Shown here piece after piece: positions 17,222 through 24,727 of a stretch of 64,000 bases of DNA. The notes below the pieces were generated by a model. The model was not told where the DNA came from and ran no database searches. It was given only the letters and a program-made list of their open reading frames with translations. A program made the translations under genes and the position numbers. Source of the stretch: DAHUXN01 sp963811805. GTDB lineage: Bacteria > Acidobacteriota > Terriglobia > Acidiferrales > UBA7541. The first letter of the stretch is position 1. Every line of letters starts with the position of its first letter. The stretch is taken from NCBI GenBank assembly GCA_963811805.1, contig CAWESU010000001.1, positions 1,550,001 to 1,614,000 of the forward strand. The letters run 5' to 3'.

Positions 17222-18511
17222 ATGCTCGCGCACTTCCTCGCCATACTCCCTCTCCCCGCCAATCTTCACTGGCTCCCCATCATCATTTTCCTCATCACCT
17301 ATTTCTTCATCGCCGTCGAAAGCGGTCGCGGCAGCCGTCTCGACCGCACCGCCGCCGCTTTTTGCGGCGCCGTCGCCATGGTCTTCGCTGGAGTCGTCTC
17401 TCTCGACGCCGCCTATCAGGCCATCAGTTGGGACACCATCGTCTTTCTCCTCGGCGTCATGATCCTCGTCGCTCATTTCCAAATCGCCCATTTCTTCGAC
17501 TGGGTCGCCGCGCGCGTCGCCGCCATCGCCCGCACTCCCTTTCAATTTCTCGTCCTGCTGATTTTCACCACCGGCATACTCGCCGCATTTTTTGTCAACG
17601 ACACCGTCTGCCTCATGTTCACGCCCATCGTTCTCGCCGTCACCGACCGCCTGCGCCTCCCCAAGCTCCCCTATCTCCTCGCCCTCGCCACTTCTGCCAA
17701 CATCGGCTCGGTCATGTCCGTCACCGGCAATCCGCAGAACGCCCTCGTCGGCGTCACCGCGCACTTCACCTTCCTCGAATTCCTCAAGCATCTCGCTCCT
17801 GTCACGCTCATCGGCCTGCTCCTCGACGTCGCCATCCTCGCATTCATTTTTCGCCGCCAGCTCTGGCACATGCCGCCGCTTGAGCACGCGGCCGAAATTC
17901 CCATCGTCCTCAACCGCGGGCTCCTCATCAAATGCGCCATCGCCGCGGTCGTCGTGCTCGTCTTGTGGTTCATGAATTTTTCCTTCGCCCTCGCCGCGGC
18001 CGCCGTCGCCGCGCTCATCCTCGTCATCGGCCGCGTCAAATCGGAAAACGTCTATCGTCGCGTGAACTGGGAGCTGCTTCTTTTCTTTGCCGCGCTTTTC
18101 GTGGTCATGCAGGGACTCGAAAACTCCGGCGCCGTGACCTATCTCATTCAATTTTTTGCGCCCGGCCTGAAAGGCGCCGTCGCGTCGCAACTTTTCTCCA
18201 TCACCGGCGCCATGCTCGTGCTCTCCAATCTCGTCAGCAACGTCCCCGCCGTCATTCTCGTGCGCCCGCTGATCAGTTCCTTTCCGCACGCGCATTTTCT
18301 CTGGCTCGCCGTGGCCAGCACCAGCACCCTTGCCGGCAACGCCACGCCCATCAGCTCCGTCGCCAACTTGATCGTCCTGCAGCAGGCCGCGTGGAAGACA
18401 AAAATCAGCTTCTGGGAATTCACGCGCGTCGGCCTGCTGGTCACCATCGTCACCACCCTCGCGGCCATCGCCATCCTCGCCGCCGAAGCCCACTTCTTCC
18501 CGGCAACGTGA
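17222..18511 (+). CDS. SLC13/ArsB-type permease
   Basis: A 429-residue membrane protein of the ion transporter superfamily (CitMHS/ArsB/NhaD/SLC13). About ten to eleven hydrophobic helices are visible. Diagnostic loops are FFVNDTVCLMFTPI (about 121-134) and SVTGNPQNALVG (about 173-184) in the first half and LVSNVPAVILVRP plus LAGNATPISSVANL in the second, showing the inverted repeat typical of the fold. Substrates in the superfamily include dicarboxylates, sulfate, arsenite and Na+/H+. A MerR-type metal regulator follows 117 bp downstream, which makes an oxyanion or metal-linked substrate attractive but unproven. Confidence 0.85.
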   Translation: MLAHFLAILPLPANLHWLPIIIFLITYFFIAVESGRGSRLDRTAAAFCGAVAMVFAGVVSLDAAYQAISWDTIVFLLGVMILVAHFQIAHFFDWVAARVAAIARTPFQFLVLLIFTTGILAAFFVNDTVCLMFTPIVLAVTDRLRLPKLPYLLALATSANIGSVMSVTGNPQNALVGVTAHFTFLEFLKHLAPVTLIGLLLDVAILAFIFRRQLWHMPPLEHAAEIPIVLNRGLLIKCAIAAVVVLVLWFMNFSFALAAAAVAALILVIGRVKSENVYRRVNWELLLFFAALFVVMQGLENSGAVTYLIQFFAPGLKGAVASQLFSITGAMLVLSNLVSNVPAVILVRPLISSFPHAHFLWLAVASTSTLAGNATPISSVANLIVLQQAAWKTKISFWEFTRVGLLVTIVTTLAAIAILAAEAHFFPAT

Positions 18512-18585
18512 GCTTCCGCCCGTAAAAATCCATCGCCCGAGTCGCACTCGTAATCTAAGAGTGAGGAACGAAAATTAGCCCTTGC

Positions 18586-18606
18586 ACCTTCCTCCGGCGG
18601 GAAGGT
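18586..18606 (+). promoter_or_regulatory. MerR/CueR-type operator in the merR-like promoter
   Basis: A perfect dyad ACCTTCC-N7-GGAAGGT. This is the arm sequence and spacing known for CueR-type operators. A TTGCAC -35 (18582-18587) and a weak -10 (CATCTT, 18608-18613) bracket it with an unusually long 20-bp spacer, as expected for MerR-family promoters. The start codon of the regulator is 23 bp further on, so autoregulation is likely. Confidence 0.75.
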
Positions 18607-18628
18607 TCATCTTTCTGTGAGGCAAATC

Positions 18629-19240
18629 ATGCACGACGCGCTCACCATTTCCGCATTTGCGAAACACTCTGGCGTGCCGTCCAAGACCATCCGTTACTGG
18701 GAGGACCTGGGACTGCTGCCGAAAGCCGCTCGCAGCCACACCGGCTACCGCGTATTCGATCCCGCCGCGCTTCGCTACGTCGCTTTCATCCAGCGCTCCA
18801 AGGCCATCGGGCTCACCCTCGCCGAGATGCAGGAGATTCTGCACCTCGCGCGCAGCGGCCGCTGCCCCTGCCCGGAGGTTTTCAGCTGGACGCAAGCGCG
18901 GGCCAAGTCGGTCGCGGGTCAGATCCGCGAGCTCTCGGCGCTGCTGCAACGGCTCAAACGCATTGAACGGGAATGGAAACGCTGCTCGTGCTCCAGCGGC
19001 GACTGCGGCCAAGTCTGCAGCTTGATCGCTGGTTTGCCGGAATGCAAATCTTCCGCAGGAGGAAAAAACAATGCGAAAAATTCTGTACGCGGTAACTGCT
19101 GTGGCGGTGAAGCCTGCTGTGAACGCGCTCCCCGCGCTCGCAGCAACCGACGGGTGCTGTCCCGATTGCCCGCCGTGTCCGCACCCGTGCTGCCCGCATC
19201 CGAGCGACTAGCGAAGCGGCGCGGCACAAATCTTCGCTGA
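18629..19240 (+). CDS. MerR family metal-responsive regulator with Cys-rich C-terminus
   Basis: A 203-residue regulator. The winged-helix HTH (about 6-75) reads ISAFAKHSGVPSKTIRYWED with YWEDLGLL and the wing TGYRVFD, followed by the dimerisation helix. Candidate metal ligands are C79 and C81 in GRCPCPEV and C119, C121, C126, C130 in RCSCSSGDCGQVCSLIAG. The pair C121-x8-C130 followed by LIA mimics the Cys117-x8-Cys126 pair of mercury-type MerR, while the operator is CueR-like, so the metal is uncertain. The ATG at 18629 is preferred (GTGAGG upstream). The frame continues past residue 140 with a low-complexity tail that overlaps a separate small Cys-rich ORF in another frame; whether that tail is functional is unclear. 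Confidence 0.85.
   Translation: MHDALTISAFAKHSGVPSKTIRYWEDLGLLPKAARSHTGYRVFDPAALRYVAFIQRSKAIGLTLAEMQEILHLARSGRCPCPEVFSWTQARAKSVAGQIRELSALLQRLKRIEREWKRCSCSSGDCGQVCSLIAGLPECKSSAGGKNNAKNSVRGNCCGGEACCERAPRARSNRRVLSRLPAVSAPVLPASERLAKRRGTNLR
19071..19211 (+). CDS. 46-residue Cys/His-rich small protein
   Basis: An ORF inside the 3' end of the MerR-like gene in another frame. It has a strong ribosome binding site (AGGAGGAAAAAACA, then ATG). The product begins with a moderately hydrophobic stretch (MRKILYAVTAVAV...LAAT) and ends with a dense metal-binding motif, CCPDCPPCPHPCCPH, containing six Cys and two His in 15 residues. The last codon is 29 bp before the stop of the MerR frame. It looks like a small metal chaperone or metallothionein-like peptide cotranscribed with its regulator. 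It is unannotated in my experience; the ORF could be fortuitous, but the site and the Cys pattern argue against that. Confidence 0.55.
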   Translation: MRKILYAVTAVAVKPAVNALPALAATDGCCPDCPPCPHPCCPHPSD

Positions 19241-19291
19241 AAAAAACACGGATTCGCCGCATGCCCTCGCGTGCAGCGAATCCGTTTTCTT
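19241..19291. terminator. Bidirectional terminator between merR-like gene and SOD
   Basis: Arms ACGGATTCGC (19248-19257) and GCGAATCCGT (19276-19285) around an 18-base loop, with AAAAAA before and TTTTCTTCTT after. It can stop both the plus-strand MerR transcript and the minus-strand SOD transcript. Confidence 0.75.
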
Positions 19292-19320
19292 CTTGCGATT
19301 TCTAAATTAAGTTTTTCGCG

Positions 19321-19962
19321 CTACTTCTTCGCGGCCGCCAAATTCTGATTGATCTGGTCCCAGTTGACCACGTTCCACCACGCCTCGATGTACTCCGGCC
19401 GGCGATTCTGATACTTCAAATAATAGGAGTGCTCCCACACATCCAGCCCCATCACCGGCTTTTTGCCTTCCATCAGCGGGCTGTCCTGGTTCGCCGCCGA
19501 CTCGATGACCAGCTTCCCGCCGCTCATCAGCAGCCACGCCCACCCCGAGCCAAACCGCTTCGTCGCCGCATCATTAAATTTCGTCTTGAAATCCGCGAAG
19601 CTGCCGAACGCCGACGTGATGGCCTCGGCGATTGCGCCCTTGGGCTCTCCGCCGCCGCCCTTTTTCATGATCGTCCAGAACAGCGAATGATTCGCGTGCC
19701 CGCCGCCGTTGTTGCGCACCGCGGTGCGAATGGCCTCCGGCACGCGCTCGATTCCGCGCAGCAGCTCTTCGATGGAAAGCTTCTGCAAATCGGCGTGTCC
19801 TTCGAGCGCCTTGTTCAAATTGTTCACGTACCCGCCGTGATGTTTGTCGTGATGGATTTCCATGGTCTTCGCGTCGATATAAGGTTCCAGCGCGTCGAAT
19901 GCGTAGGGCAGCGGCGGCAATTTAAACGCCGGTGCCTGTGCGGTGCCTTGAGCGTCTGTCAT
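19321..19962 (-). CDS. sodA: Superoxide dismutase, Mn-type (Fe/Mn family)
   Basis: A 213-residue enzyme that dismutates superoxide to oxygen and hydrogen peroxide. All four metal ligands are present: H37 in MEIHHDKHH, H92 in GGGHANHSLFW, D174 and H178 in LDVWEHSYY. GGHANHSLFW and NQDSPLM are Mn-type signatures rather than Fe-type. A short N-terminal extension (MTDAQGTAQAPAF) precedes the LPPLPYAFDALEP start, with no signal peptide, so it is cytosolic. The start ATG has GAGGA upstream. It is divergent from the VIT1-like gene, which may deliver Mn or Fe; that link is an inference. Confidence 0.96.
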   Translation of the reverse strand: MTDAQGTAQAPAFKLPPLPYAFDALEPYIDAKTMEIHHDKHHGGYVNNLNKALEGHADLQKLSIEELLRGIERVPEAIRTAVRNNGGGHANHSLFWTIMKKGGGGEPKGAIAEAITSAFGSFADFKTKFNDAATKRFGSGWAWLLMSGGKLVIESAANQDSPLMEGKKPVMGLDVWEHSYYLKYQNRRPEYIEAWWNVVNWDQINQNLAAAKK

Positions 19963-20070
19963 TTTTCCTCCTCAAATTGCTTTCGTGCCTCATAATTATA
20001 CCCCCGCGGCGCGCGGCGGTGTAAATAACGCAATTCCTGTAGCGCGTCCCGGCAAAAAGGAGCGGCGCCC

Positions 20071-20772
20071 ATGCCCACCATCGTCCACACGGAACGGCAC
20101 TCCATCTCCGTGGCCTCGGTCCGCGACATCGTCATCGGCATGGCCGACGGCCTCACCGTGCCCTTCGCCCTCGCCGCCGGCATCACCGGCGCAATCGCTT
20201 CCGCGCGCATCGTGGTCACCGCCGGACTCGCGGAAATCGTCGCCGGCTCCATCGCCATGGGCCTCGGCGGCTACCTCGCCGCCAAGACCGACCTGGAGCA
20301 TTACGCCTCCGAGAAGCAGCGCGAAATCGACGAGACCGTCGAAATCCCCGACCAGGAGCAGGAAGAAGTCGCCAAAGTTTTTCGCAGCTACGGCCTCGCC
20401 GAAGAGCACGTCAGTCCCGTGGTCACCGCCATCGTCTCCAACCAGAAGCGCTGGGTCGATTTCATGATGCGCTTCGAGCTCGGCCTCGAGGAACCCGACC
20501 CCACGCGCGCCGCGCGCAGCGCCGCCACCATCGCCGCCTCCTACATCGTCGGCGGGCTGATTCCTCTCGCGCCATACATGCTGCTCGGTCACATTGACAC
20601 CGCGCTGTGGGTCTCCGTCGGCGTCACTCTTTTCGCGCTGCTGGCCTTCGGCTTCTCCAAAGCCAAATTCACCGGCATTTCGCCTCTGCGCGGCGCGCTG
20701 CAGACCGCCTTCGTCGGCGGACTCGCCGCCGCGGCCGCCTTCCTCCTCGCCCGCCTCGTGAATATGCGATAG
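20071..20772 (+). CDS. VIT1/CCC1 family Fe/Mn transporter
   Basis: A 233-residue membrane protein. The family start is clear: VRDIVIGMADGLTVPFALAAG (helix 1 with Asp and Met used in metal transfer), GSIAMGLGGYLAAKT (helix 2), a cytosolic metal-binding helical region rich in Glu (EKQREIDETVEIPDQEQEEV, about 84-103), and three C-terminal helices ending GALQTAFVGGLAAAAAF. VIT1/CCC1 proteins move Fe2+ or Mn2+ out of the cytosol. AAGGAG precedes the ATG. It is divergent from the Mn-type SOD gene. Confidence 0.9.
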   Translation: MPTIVHTERHSISVASVRDIVIGMADGLTVPFALAAGITGAIASARIVVTAGLAEIVAGSIAMGLGGYLAAKTDLEHYASEKQREIDETVEIPDQEQEEVAKVFRSYGLAEEHVSPVVTAIVSNQKRWVDFMMRFELGLEEPDPTRAARSAATIAASYIVGGLIPLAPYMLLGHIDTALWVSVGVTLFALLAFGFSKAKFTGISPLRGALQTAFVGGLAAAAAFLLARLVNMR

Positions 20773-20783
20773 CGGCCTGACTA

Positions 20784-20837
20784 CCTCGCGCGGATGAAGC
20801 GCCCCGCAGAACCATCCGGGGCAGGCGCGAAAGGAAA
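20784..20837. repeat. Long-core CGCGCG repeat, inverted copy
   Basis: Reads CTCGCGCGGATGAAGCGCC, then CCGCAGAACC, then ATCCGGGGCAGGCGCGAAAGG. Its reverse complement matches the copy at 25753-25810. Both have a GCCCCGGATGG / CTGCGGGGC core inserted within the shorter palindrome. A second hairpin, GCCGGAGCT-GA-AGCTCCGGC, lies at 20861-20881. No gene is visible in 20773-20962. Confidence 0.55.
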
Positions 20838-20962
20838 AACGCATGACTTTCCAACTTCGTACGCCGGAGCTGAAGCTCCGGCCTCCTGAAAAACAAGGAG
20901 CCTGCTCGCGCAGATGAATGGCGCGAGAGGGAGAAGCTCACTGGACACTCTTATGGATGAAG

Positions 20963-21799
20963 TCATAAATTCTTGCGATTAGAAATGACCTCCGGTGTTT
21001 GTTTTGAGTCAGTTACGTTGAGTTCTAATTTTTCATAGATCTTGCGATTAGAAAGGCAGTGGCTAGTGACTAGTGGCCCTTCGGCTGCGCTCAGGGCAGG
21101 CGAGTGACTAGCAGGCTCGGCGCCGGCGAGAACGGGAGCGTCCGAGGAAGTGGTTGGATTGGCGGACTGGGCTGGGGGCTCGGTGGCGTTGACGACGACG
21201 TGAGTGGTGGGAGGTTCGACCCACTGGCCGCGTCCATTGAGACAAGCGAGAGTGCGAACGGCGCGAAGGATGGCGAAGGCGGAGGGCGCTTGGACTACCT
21301 CCACTTCTTCGAGGACCTTTTCTACAACGATGGCGACGTTTTCGCGTCGGAGTTGGAAAAGGCCGGTGGCGCGCGCGTGGCGGTAGAGCGCATCGTAATC
21401 GACGTCATATTCCTTAACTATTTGGTTCGGATGATGCCATTCGACGAAATCGGACTCGATGGCTTCGCGATCACGATGGCGGCAGATCTGGCATTTGCGG
21501 CGATGGCGTTCGAGAGGAGGAAGAGCCGCCCATTCGCTGTCGTTGGGAGGGGCTGATTGCCTGGGCCGCGATGGCCGTCGGCGGGCGCGCGGGCTTTTTC
21601 GAGGCGATTTTTGGGGATTTGCGGCCGGGACGGGCGCCGGATCGAGAGCGGCGTCGCGAAGGTTGGCTTCGTGAGCAGGGCGGAGGGCTTCGATGCGTTC
21701 GCGAAGGCGCGATTGGACGTCATCGATTCGTTGCTGAAGTTCGGGCCCCCTAGCGGGGGTAAACGAGCGAGCGGGCGAAGTTGTACGGCTGGGCGACAT
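20963..21799 (-). CDS. Hypothetical protein with zinc-ribbon-like CxxC motif
   Basis: A 278-residue protein with an excellent ribosome binding site (AAGGAGATTCACC, then ATG at 21797-21799). The N-terminal third is Pro/Arg-rich with a coiled-coil-like helix (LQQRIDDVQSRLRERIEALR). The core (about 95-145) has RRKCQICRHRDREAIESDF, then HHPNQIVKEYDVDYDALYRHARATGL, a half zinc-ribbon followed by an HTH-like helix pair; related uncharacterised proteins are frequent in Acidobacteriota. The C-terminal 80 residues are Ser/Thr/Ala-rich and partly encoded by intergenic-type repeat DNA: the 15-mer TCTTGCGATTAGAAA occurs twice (20973 and 21040). A DNA-binding role is only suggested. Confidence 0.65.
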   Translation of the reverse strand: MSPSRTTSPARSFTPARGPELQQRIDDVQSRLRERIEALRPAHEANLRDAALDPAPVPAANPQKSPRKSPRARRRPSRPRQSAPPNDSEWAALPPLERHRRKCQICRHRDREAIESDFVEWHHPNQIVKEYDVDYDALYRHARATGLFQLRRENVAIVVEKVLEEVEVVQAPSAFAILRAVRTLACLNGRGQWVEPPTTHVVVNATEPPAQSANPTTSSDAPVLAGAEPASHSPALSAAEGPLVTSHCLSNRKIYEKLELNVTDSKQTPEVISNRKNL

Positions 21800-21981
21800 G
21801 GTGAATCTCCTTTTTATTGTGTTTGGTTAGACTTACGTCAGGTTGGGAGCTTCAGGCGACCTGACCCGCGCTGAAGCCGATGCTCTTGCGCGCACGTTAC
21901 CACAAAGGCAACAGAATTGCAAGAGGAAAATGCGTTTGAGGGAAAAATAAAAAACGGAAAGAAAAGACTTAGTGGCGTTGC

Positions 21982-22185
21982 CTAGGCCCGACGGAACTCT
22001 TCCAGAGTAAATCCCGCGTCCTTAAGGATCCGAAGAAACAATCCCTTGGGCAAGTCCCGTGCGTGGACAGGAATCACAAGGGTCTTGCGGGCCGGATGTT
22101 CGAGGATGAGGTGCGAACCGGACTGGCGGGATTCGCGATAGCCGTGCCGGACCAGAAAATGGATGAGTTCGCGAGCGCGAACCAT
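21982..22185 (-). CDS. hicA: HicA-type mRNA interferase toxin
   Basis: A 67-residue dsRBD-like toxin of the HicA family, which cleaves mRNA when not bound by HicB. Features: the start ARELIHFLVRHGYRESRQSG and the catalytic His (H25) in SGSHLILEHP, followed by TLVIPVHARDLPKG, the usual second strand and loop, and LKDAGFTLEEF at the end. Its ATG lies directly next to the HicB stop (TGA at 22186-22188), so the pair is translated together. The order antitoxin-toxin is one of the two common arrangements. Confidence 0.92.
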   Translation of the reverse strand: MVRARELIHFLVRHGYRESRQSGSHLILEHPARKTLVIPVHARDLPKGLFLRILKDAGFTLEEFRRA

Positions 22186-22413
22186 TCAGTCCAGCGCCAG
22201 CGTGACAGTTTCGGCGTAGATCGTGCGAGCGGTTGGAACGGGCTTGCCCTTTTTGCGGCAGTGCTGAATGTAGAGCCGCATAGCTTCGAGGATGCTCTTC
22301 TTGGCTTCTTCGATGGACTTGCCGAGACCGTACACGCCAGGGAAGTCCTCGCTATATGCATAATAGCGCTTTCCCTCGCGTTCGACGGTGATCGGATAAC
22401 TGTATAGGGTCAT
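22186..22413 (-). CDS. hicB: HicB-type antitoxin (partial RNase H fold)
   Basis: A 75-residue protein with the HicB pattern: YPITVEREGKRYYAYSEDFPG, then GVYGLGKSIEEAKKSILEAMRLYIQHC. It neutralises HicA and normally represses its own operon through a separate DNA-binding tail. This protein ends about ten residues after the fold (TIYAETVTLALD) and shows no clear ribbon-helix-helix or HTH tail, so autoregulation may need another factor. No strong ribosome binding site is visible, but TTGACT lies 15 bp upstream. Confidence 0.9.
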   Translation of the reverse strand: MTLYSYPITVEREGKRYYAYSEDFPGVYGLGKSIEEAKKSILEAMRLYIQHCRKKGKPVPTARTIYAETVTLALD

Positions 22414-22482
22414 TCTAAAGTCAAGTTTACCACGACCGAAAAGCAGTGACGAGTGGCAAGCGGCAAGCGAGACAACAAGTAC

Positions 22483-23249
22483 TTAGGTCAGACTATATTG
22501 ACCGGGGGAGAGGAAGGAGAGGAGGCCGAGGTCGCGGAGGACTTGGAGTTGCTGGCGGATTTTGTCGCGGACGTGGCGGTTCGCGGGATGAAGCGAAGCG
22601 AGATGCGGTTCGAGGGTGTAGGCGTCGGAGAGAGTGAGGTTTGTTTGTGCAATGAGCGGACGAGGTTGAGAACGTCGAGGGTCCAGCCGCGCATTTCGGG
22701 GCGGAGTTTTGCGAGCGGGCGAATCTTGGCGAATTGTTTTCGCGCCAGTCGAGGGTTTGTAGGTTTGCCATCCTCGACGAGGGGAATCCAGGCATCGGGC
22801 GGAATTCCCTCGAGTAGGATGTTGCAGCCAATCCAGTCGGATGTACGGCCAGCGGGTCTCGTCGGCTTGCGTTTTTCGATGGCTGAAATGGAAAATGCGA
22901 AGTGCGGAACGAAAAAGAGGTTCCGCACCCTCCACGAGTCACTTTCGTAGTGCAGCGCGACGAGATTTGGGGTTTGGTCTTCGCGAATTTTTTGCAGCAT
23001 CGCTCCATACGCGGCGTCCACAATTTTCTTGCCGAAAGAGTGCGACTGGGCTTTGAGCTGGAACAAGGCATCGCAGTTAGGGCAGATGTAGTCAACGGCT
23101 TTGGTATTTGGTGGGCGTCGCGAAAGTTCGTTTGAATCACAGTTCAGACAGTACAGATTCTCTTCGCCCCATGCTTCGGTAGCGATGCGAGCGCGTTGCG
23201 AATTGCTTTTGTAGCGTCCGAGGCCGGTGCGCGGAAGTTCGAGATGCAC
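22483..23249 (-). pseudogene. DpnI-like methyl-directed endonuclease, frameshifted
   Basis: The N-terminal 207 or so codons match DpnI (cleaves G-m6A-TC) closely: YKSNSQRARIATEAW, Cys pairs C34/C37 and C56/C59 at the same positions, and the PD-(D/E)xK core D53 and K66. Position 64, Glu in DpnI, is Gln here (ALFQLKAQ). RKPTRPAGRTSDWIGCN and RGWTLDVLN are also shared. After SLHK the frame is lost. Reading one frame back gives TNLTLSDAYTLEPHL and DKIRQQLQVLRDLGLLSF, the DpnI winged-helix ending, to the stop at 22483. Adding one A to the AAA run at 22644-22646 restores a protein of about 255 residues, the normal length. Start is GTG at 23247-23249, the first possible one. It lies 12 bp after an M.DpnA-like methyltransferase gene. 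Alignment to DpnI is from memory. Confidence 0.88.
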
Positions 23250-23261
23250 GCGGCGATTAGA

Positions 23262-24374
23262 TCACGTTCCATCCCGCAGATAAATCTCTGTTTCAGTTTT
23301 GATGATGAACATAACTTCGGTCTGGCTGCGCGAGCTAAGCGTGAATTTGGCCCAGGCTTCTTCGAGAGATTCGGCGGGCGCGGAGTAGATGACTTCGCGG
23401 CGCGCGGAGCCAACGAAATAATAATTGCGTTCACGGCGTACGAGTTTTGCGCTGAGCGCGGCGGTCATATTCGTGCTGTTTGATCGATCCATAGGATCGG
23501 CGGGACGATCAACAGAAAAGTGGAGGCAAGAGAGAGAAATCTCGACCTGTACCAAGTCGGAACAGAGGCGGCGAAGGGTTATGTCGAGCGAAATGGCTTG
23601 GGCTTCGATGCCGAGAGCGCCGCGAGAAAGGCGCAAAGCGGCGAGGGCGGTGGTGCCGGAGCCGAGGAAAGGGTCGAGGACGAGGTCGCCTTCATCGGAA
23701 GAGGCGAGAAGGATGCGCTCGATGAGGGCGAGAGGCTTTTGCGCGGGATGTTTGCCGAAGCGCTTTTCTTCGGCGGCGGGAGGCAGGATTTCCCAGACGG
23801 ATTTCATCTGTTTGCCGCCGGCCATTTGGCGCATGAGCTTGTAATTGAATTTGTGGCGGGACTTTTTGTCGCGCGCGGCCCAGATGATGGTCTCGGTGGC
23901 GTGGGTGAAATAGCGGCAGGAGAGGTTGGGAGGAGGATTGGGCTTGACCCAGGAGATGTCGTTGAGGAGCTTGAAGCCGAGCTGCTGCATGGCGAAGCCG
24001 ACGGAGTGAATGACGTGGGAGGTGCCGGAGACCCAGATGGAGGCGTCGGGCTTGAGGACGCGCTGGCAGGCGGCGAGCCAGGCGGTGTTGAATTCGTGAT
24101 TTTCAGCGGCGCCGCGGGAGCGGTCCCAGTCGCCTTTGTTGACGCTGACCATGCGTCCGGCGTGGCAGGTGATGCCGCCGTTGGAGAGGAAGTAGGGCGG
24201 GTCGGCGAAGATGAGATCGATGGAGGCGGCGGGGATGGCGGCGAGGATGGCGAGGCAGTCGCCGTGGAAGATTTTGATGTGGTGGCGAGGGTCGTGGAAG
24301 GCGGGAGGGGGAAGCGCGCGCGAGGAGTCCGCAGGGGAGTCGTCATGCGCTGAGACGTGGCCGGTTCGAGTCAT
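23262..24374 (-). CDS. Adenine-specific DNA methyltransferase, M.DpnA-like (beta class)
   Basis: A 370-residue N6-adenine methyltransferase. Motif IV DPPY (58-61) is within IDLIFADPPYFLSNGG, and motif I, with the AdoMet-binding FLGSGTT (236-242), is C-terminal, the beta-class order. Stretches such as VNKGDWDRS, HEFNTAWL, PPPNLSCRYFTHATETI and GKHPAQKPLALIERI match M.DpnA/M.DpnIIB-type enzymes, which methylate the A of GATC. An extension of about 95 residues after the catalytic domain (from about 275) includes MTAALSAKLVRRERNYYFVG and ends TETEIYLRDGT; I do not recognise it. The ATG at 24372-24374 is chosen; a TTG 39 bp upstream is possible. No good ribosome binding site is seen for either. 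The gene is followed by the DpnI-like gene. Confidence 0.88.
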   Translation of the reverse strand: MTRTGHVSAHDDSPADSSRALPPPAFHDPRHHIKIFHGDCLAILAAIPAASIDLIFADPPYFLSNGGITCHAGRMVSVNKGDWDRSRGAAENHEFNTAWLAACQRVLKPDASIWVSGTSHVIHSVGFAMQQLGFKLLNDISWVKPNPPPNLSCRYFTHATETIIWAARDKKSRHKFNYKLMRQMAGGKQMKSVWEILPPAAEEKRFGKHPAQKPLALIERILLASSDEGDLVLDPFLGSGTTALAALRLSRGALGIEAQAISLDITLRRLCSDLVQVEISLSCLHFSVDRPADPMDRSNSTNMTAALSAKLVRRERNYYFVGSARREVIYSAPAESLEEAWAKFTLSSRSQTEVMFIIKTETEIYLRDGT

Positions 24375-24727
24375 TGTCGGGAAATGCGAAAAGCGGATCG
24401 GATCGTTGATCAAAACAGGGCGTTGATCAAGTGGTGTCGGAAGGCGGTGACCCTTCGTTCCTCAGGGCAAGCGAGTGGCGAGAAGAGGCAAAAACACGGT
24501 GAGGTCCTTCGTCGCGGAAACCGCTCCTCAGGATGACAAACAAAAAGAATGGCCGCGCTACGCGACGCGGGGCGTCGCGCGGGCGCAGCAAGCAGCGCCC
24601 CTACGAACCAACCGACTCTGGGGCGTGTGCTGCGTGCCTTCAAATCACTCTCCGCTGCGGCCGTTAATCACGTACTCCATTCCCCTAAATCAGTCTGGTG
24701 TATACTTCGCGCAAAAGGAGAGTCCTT
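24375..24727. other. Gene-free interval with GATC cluster
   Basis: A 353-bp divergent gap. Four GATC sites lie at 24396, 24401, 24408 and 24425, just upstream of the methyltransferase gene. The rest (about 24440-24640) looks like remains of dispersed intergenic repeats (GACCCTTCGTTCCTCAGGGC and similar). No gene is visible. Confidence 0.55.

Noticed and set aside
17093..18547. A 484-codon minus-strand frame opposite the SLC13-type permease.
   Set aside because: Asp/Glu/Gly-rich shadow of high-GC codons; the plus strand encodes a clear membrane transporter.
23520..24353. A 277-codon plus-strand Gly/Glu-rich frame opposite the methyltransferase.
   Set aside because: It is antisense to the DPPY and FLGSGTT motifs of a clear adenine methyltransferase and has no motifs of its own.
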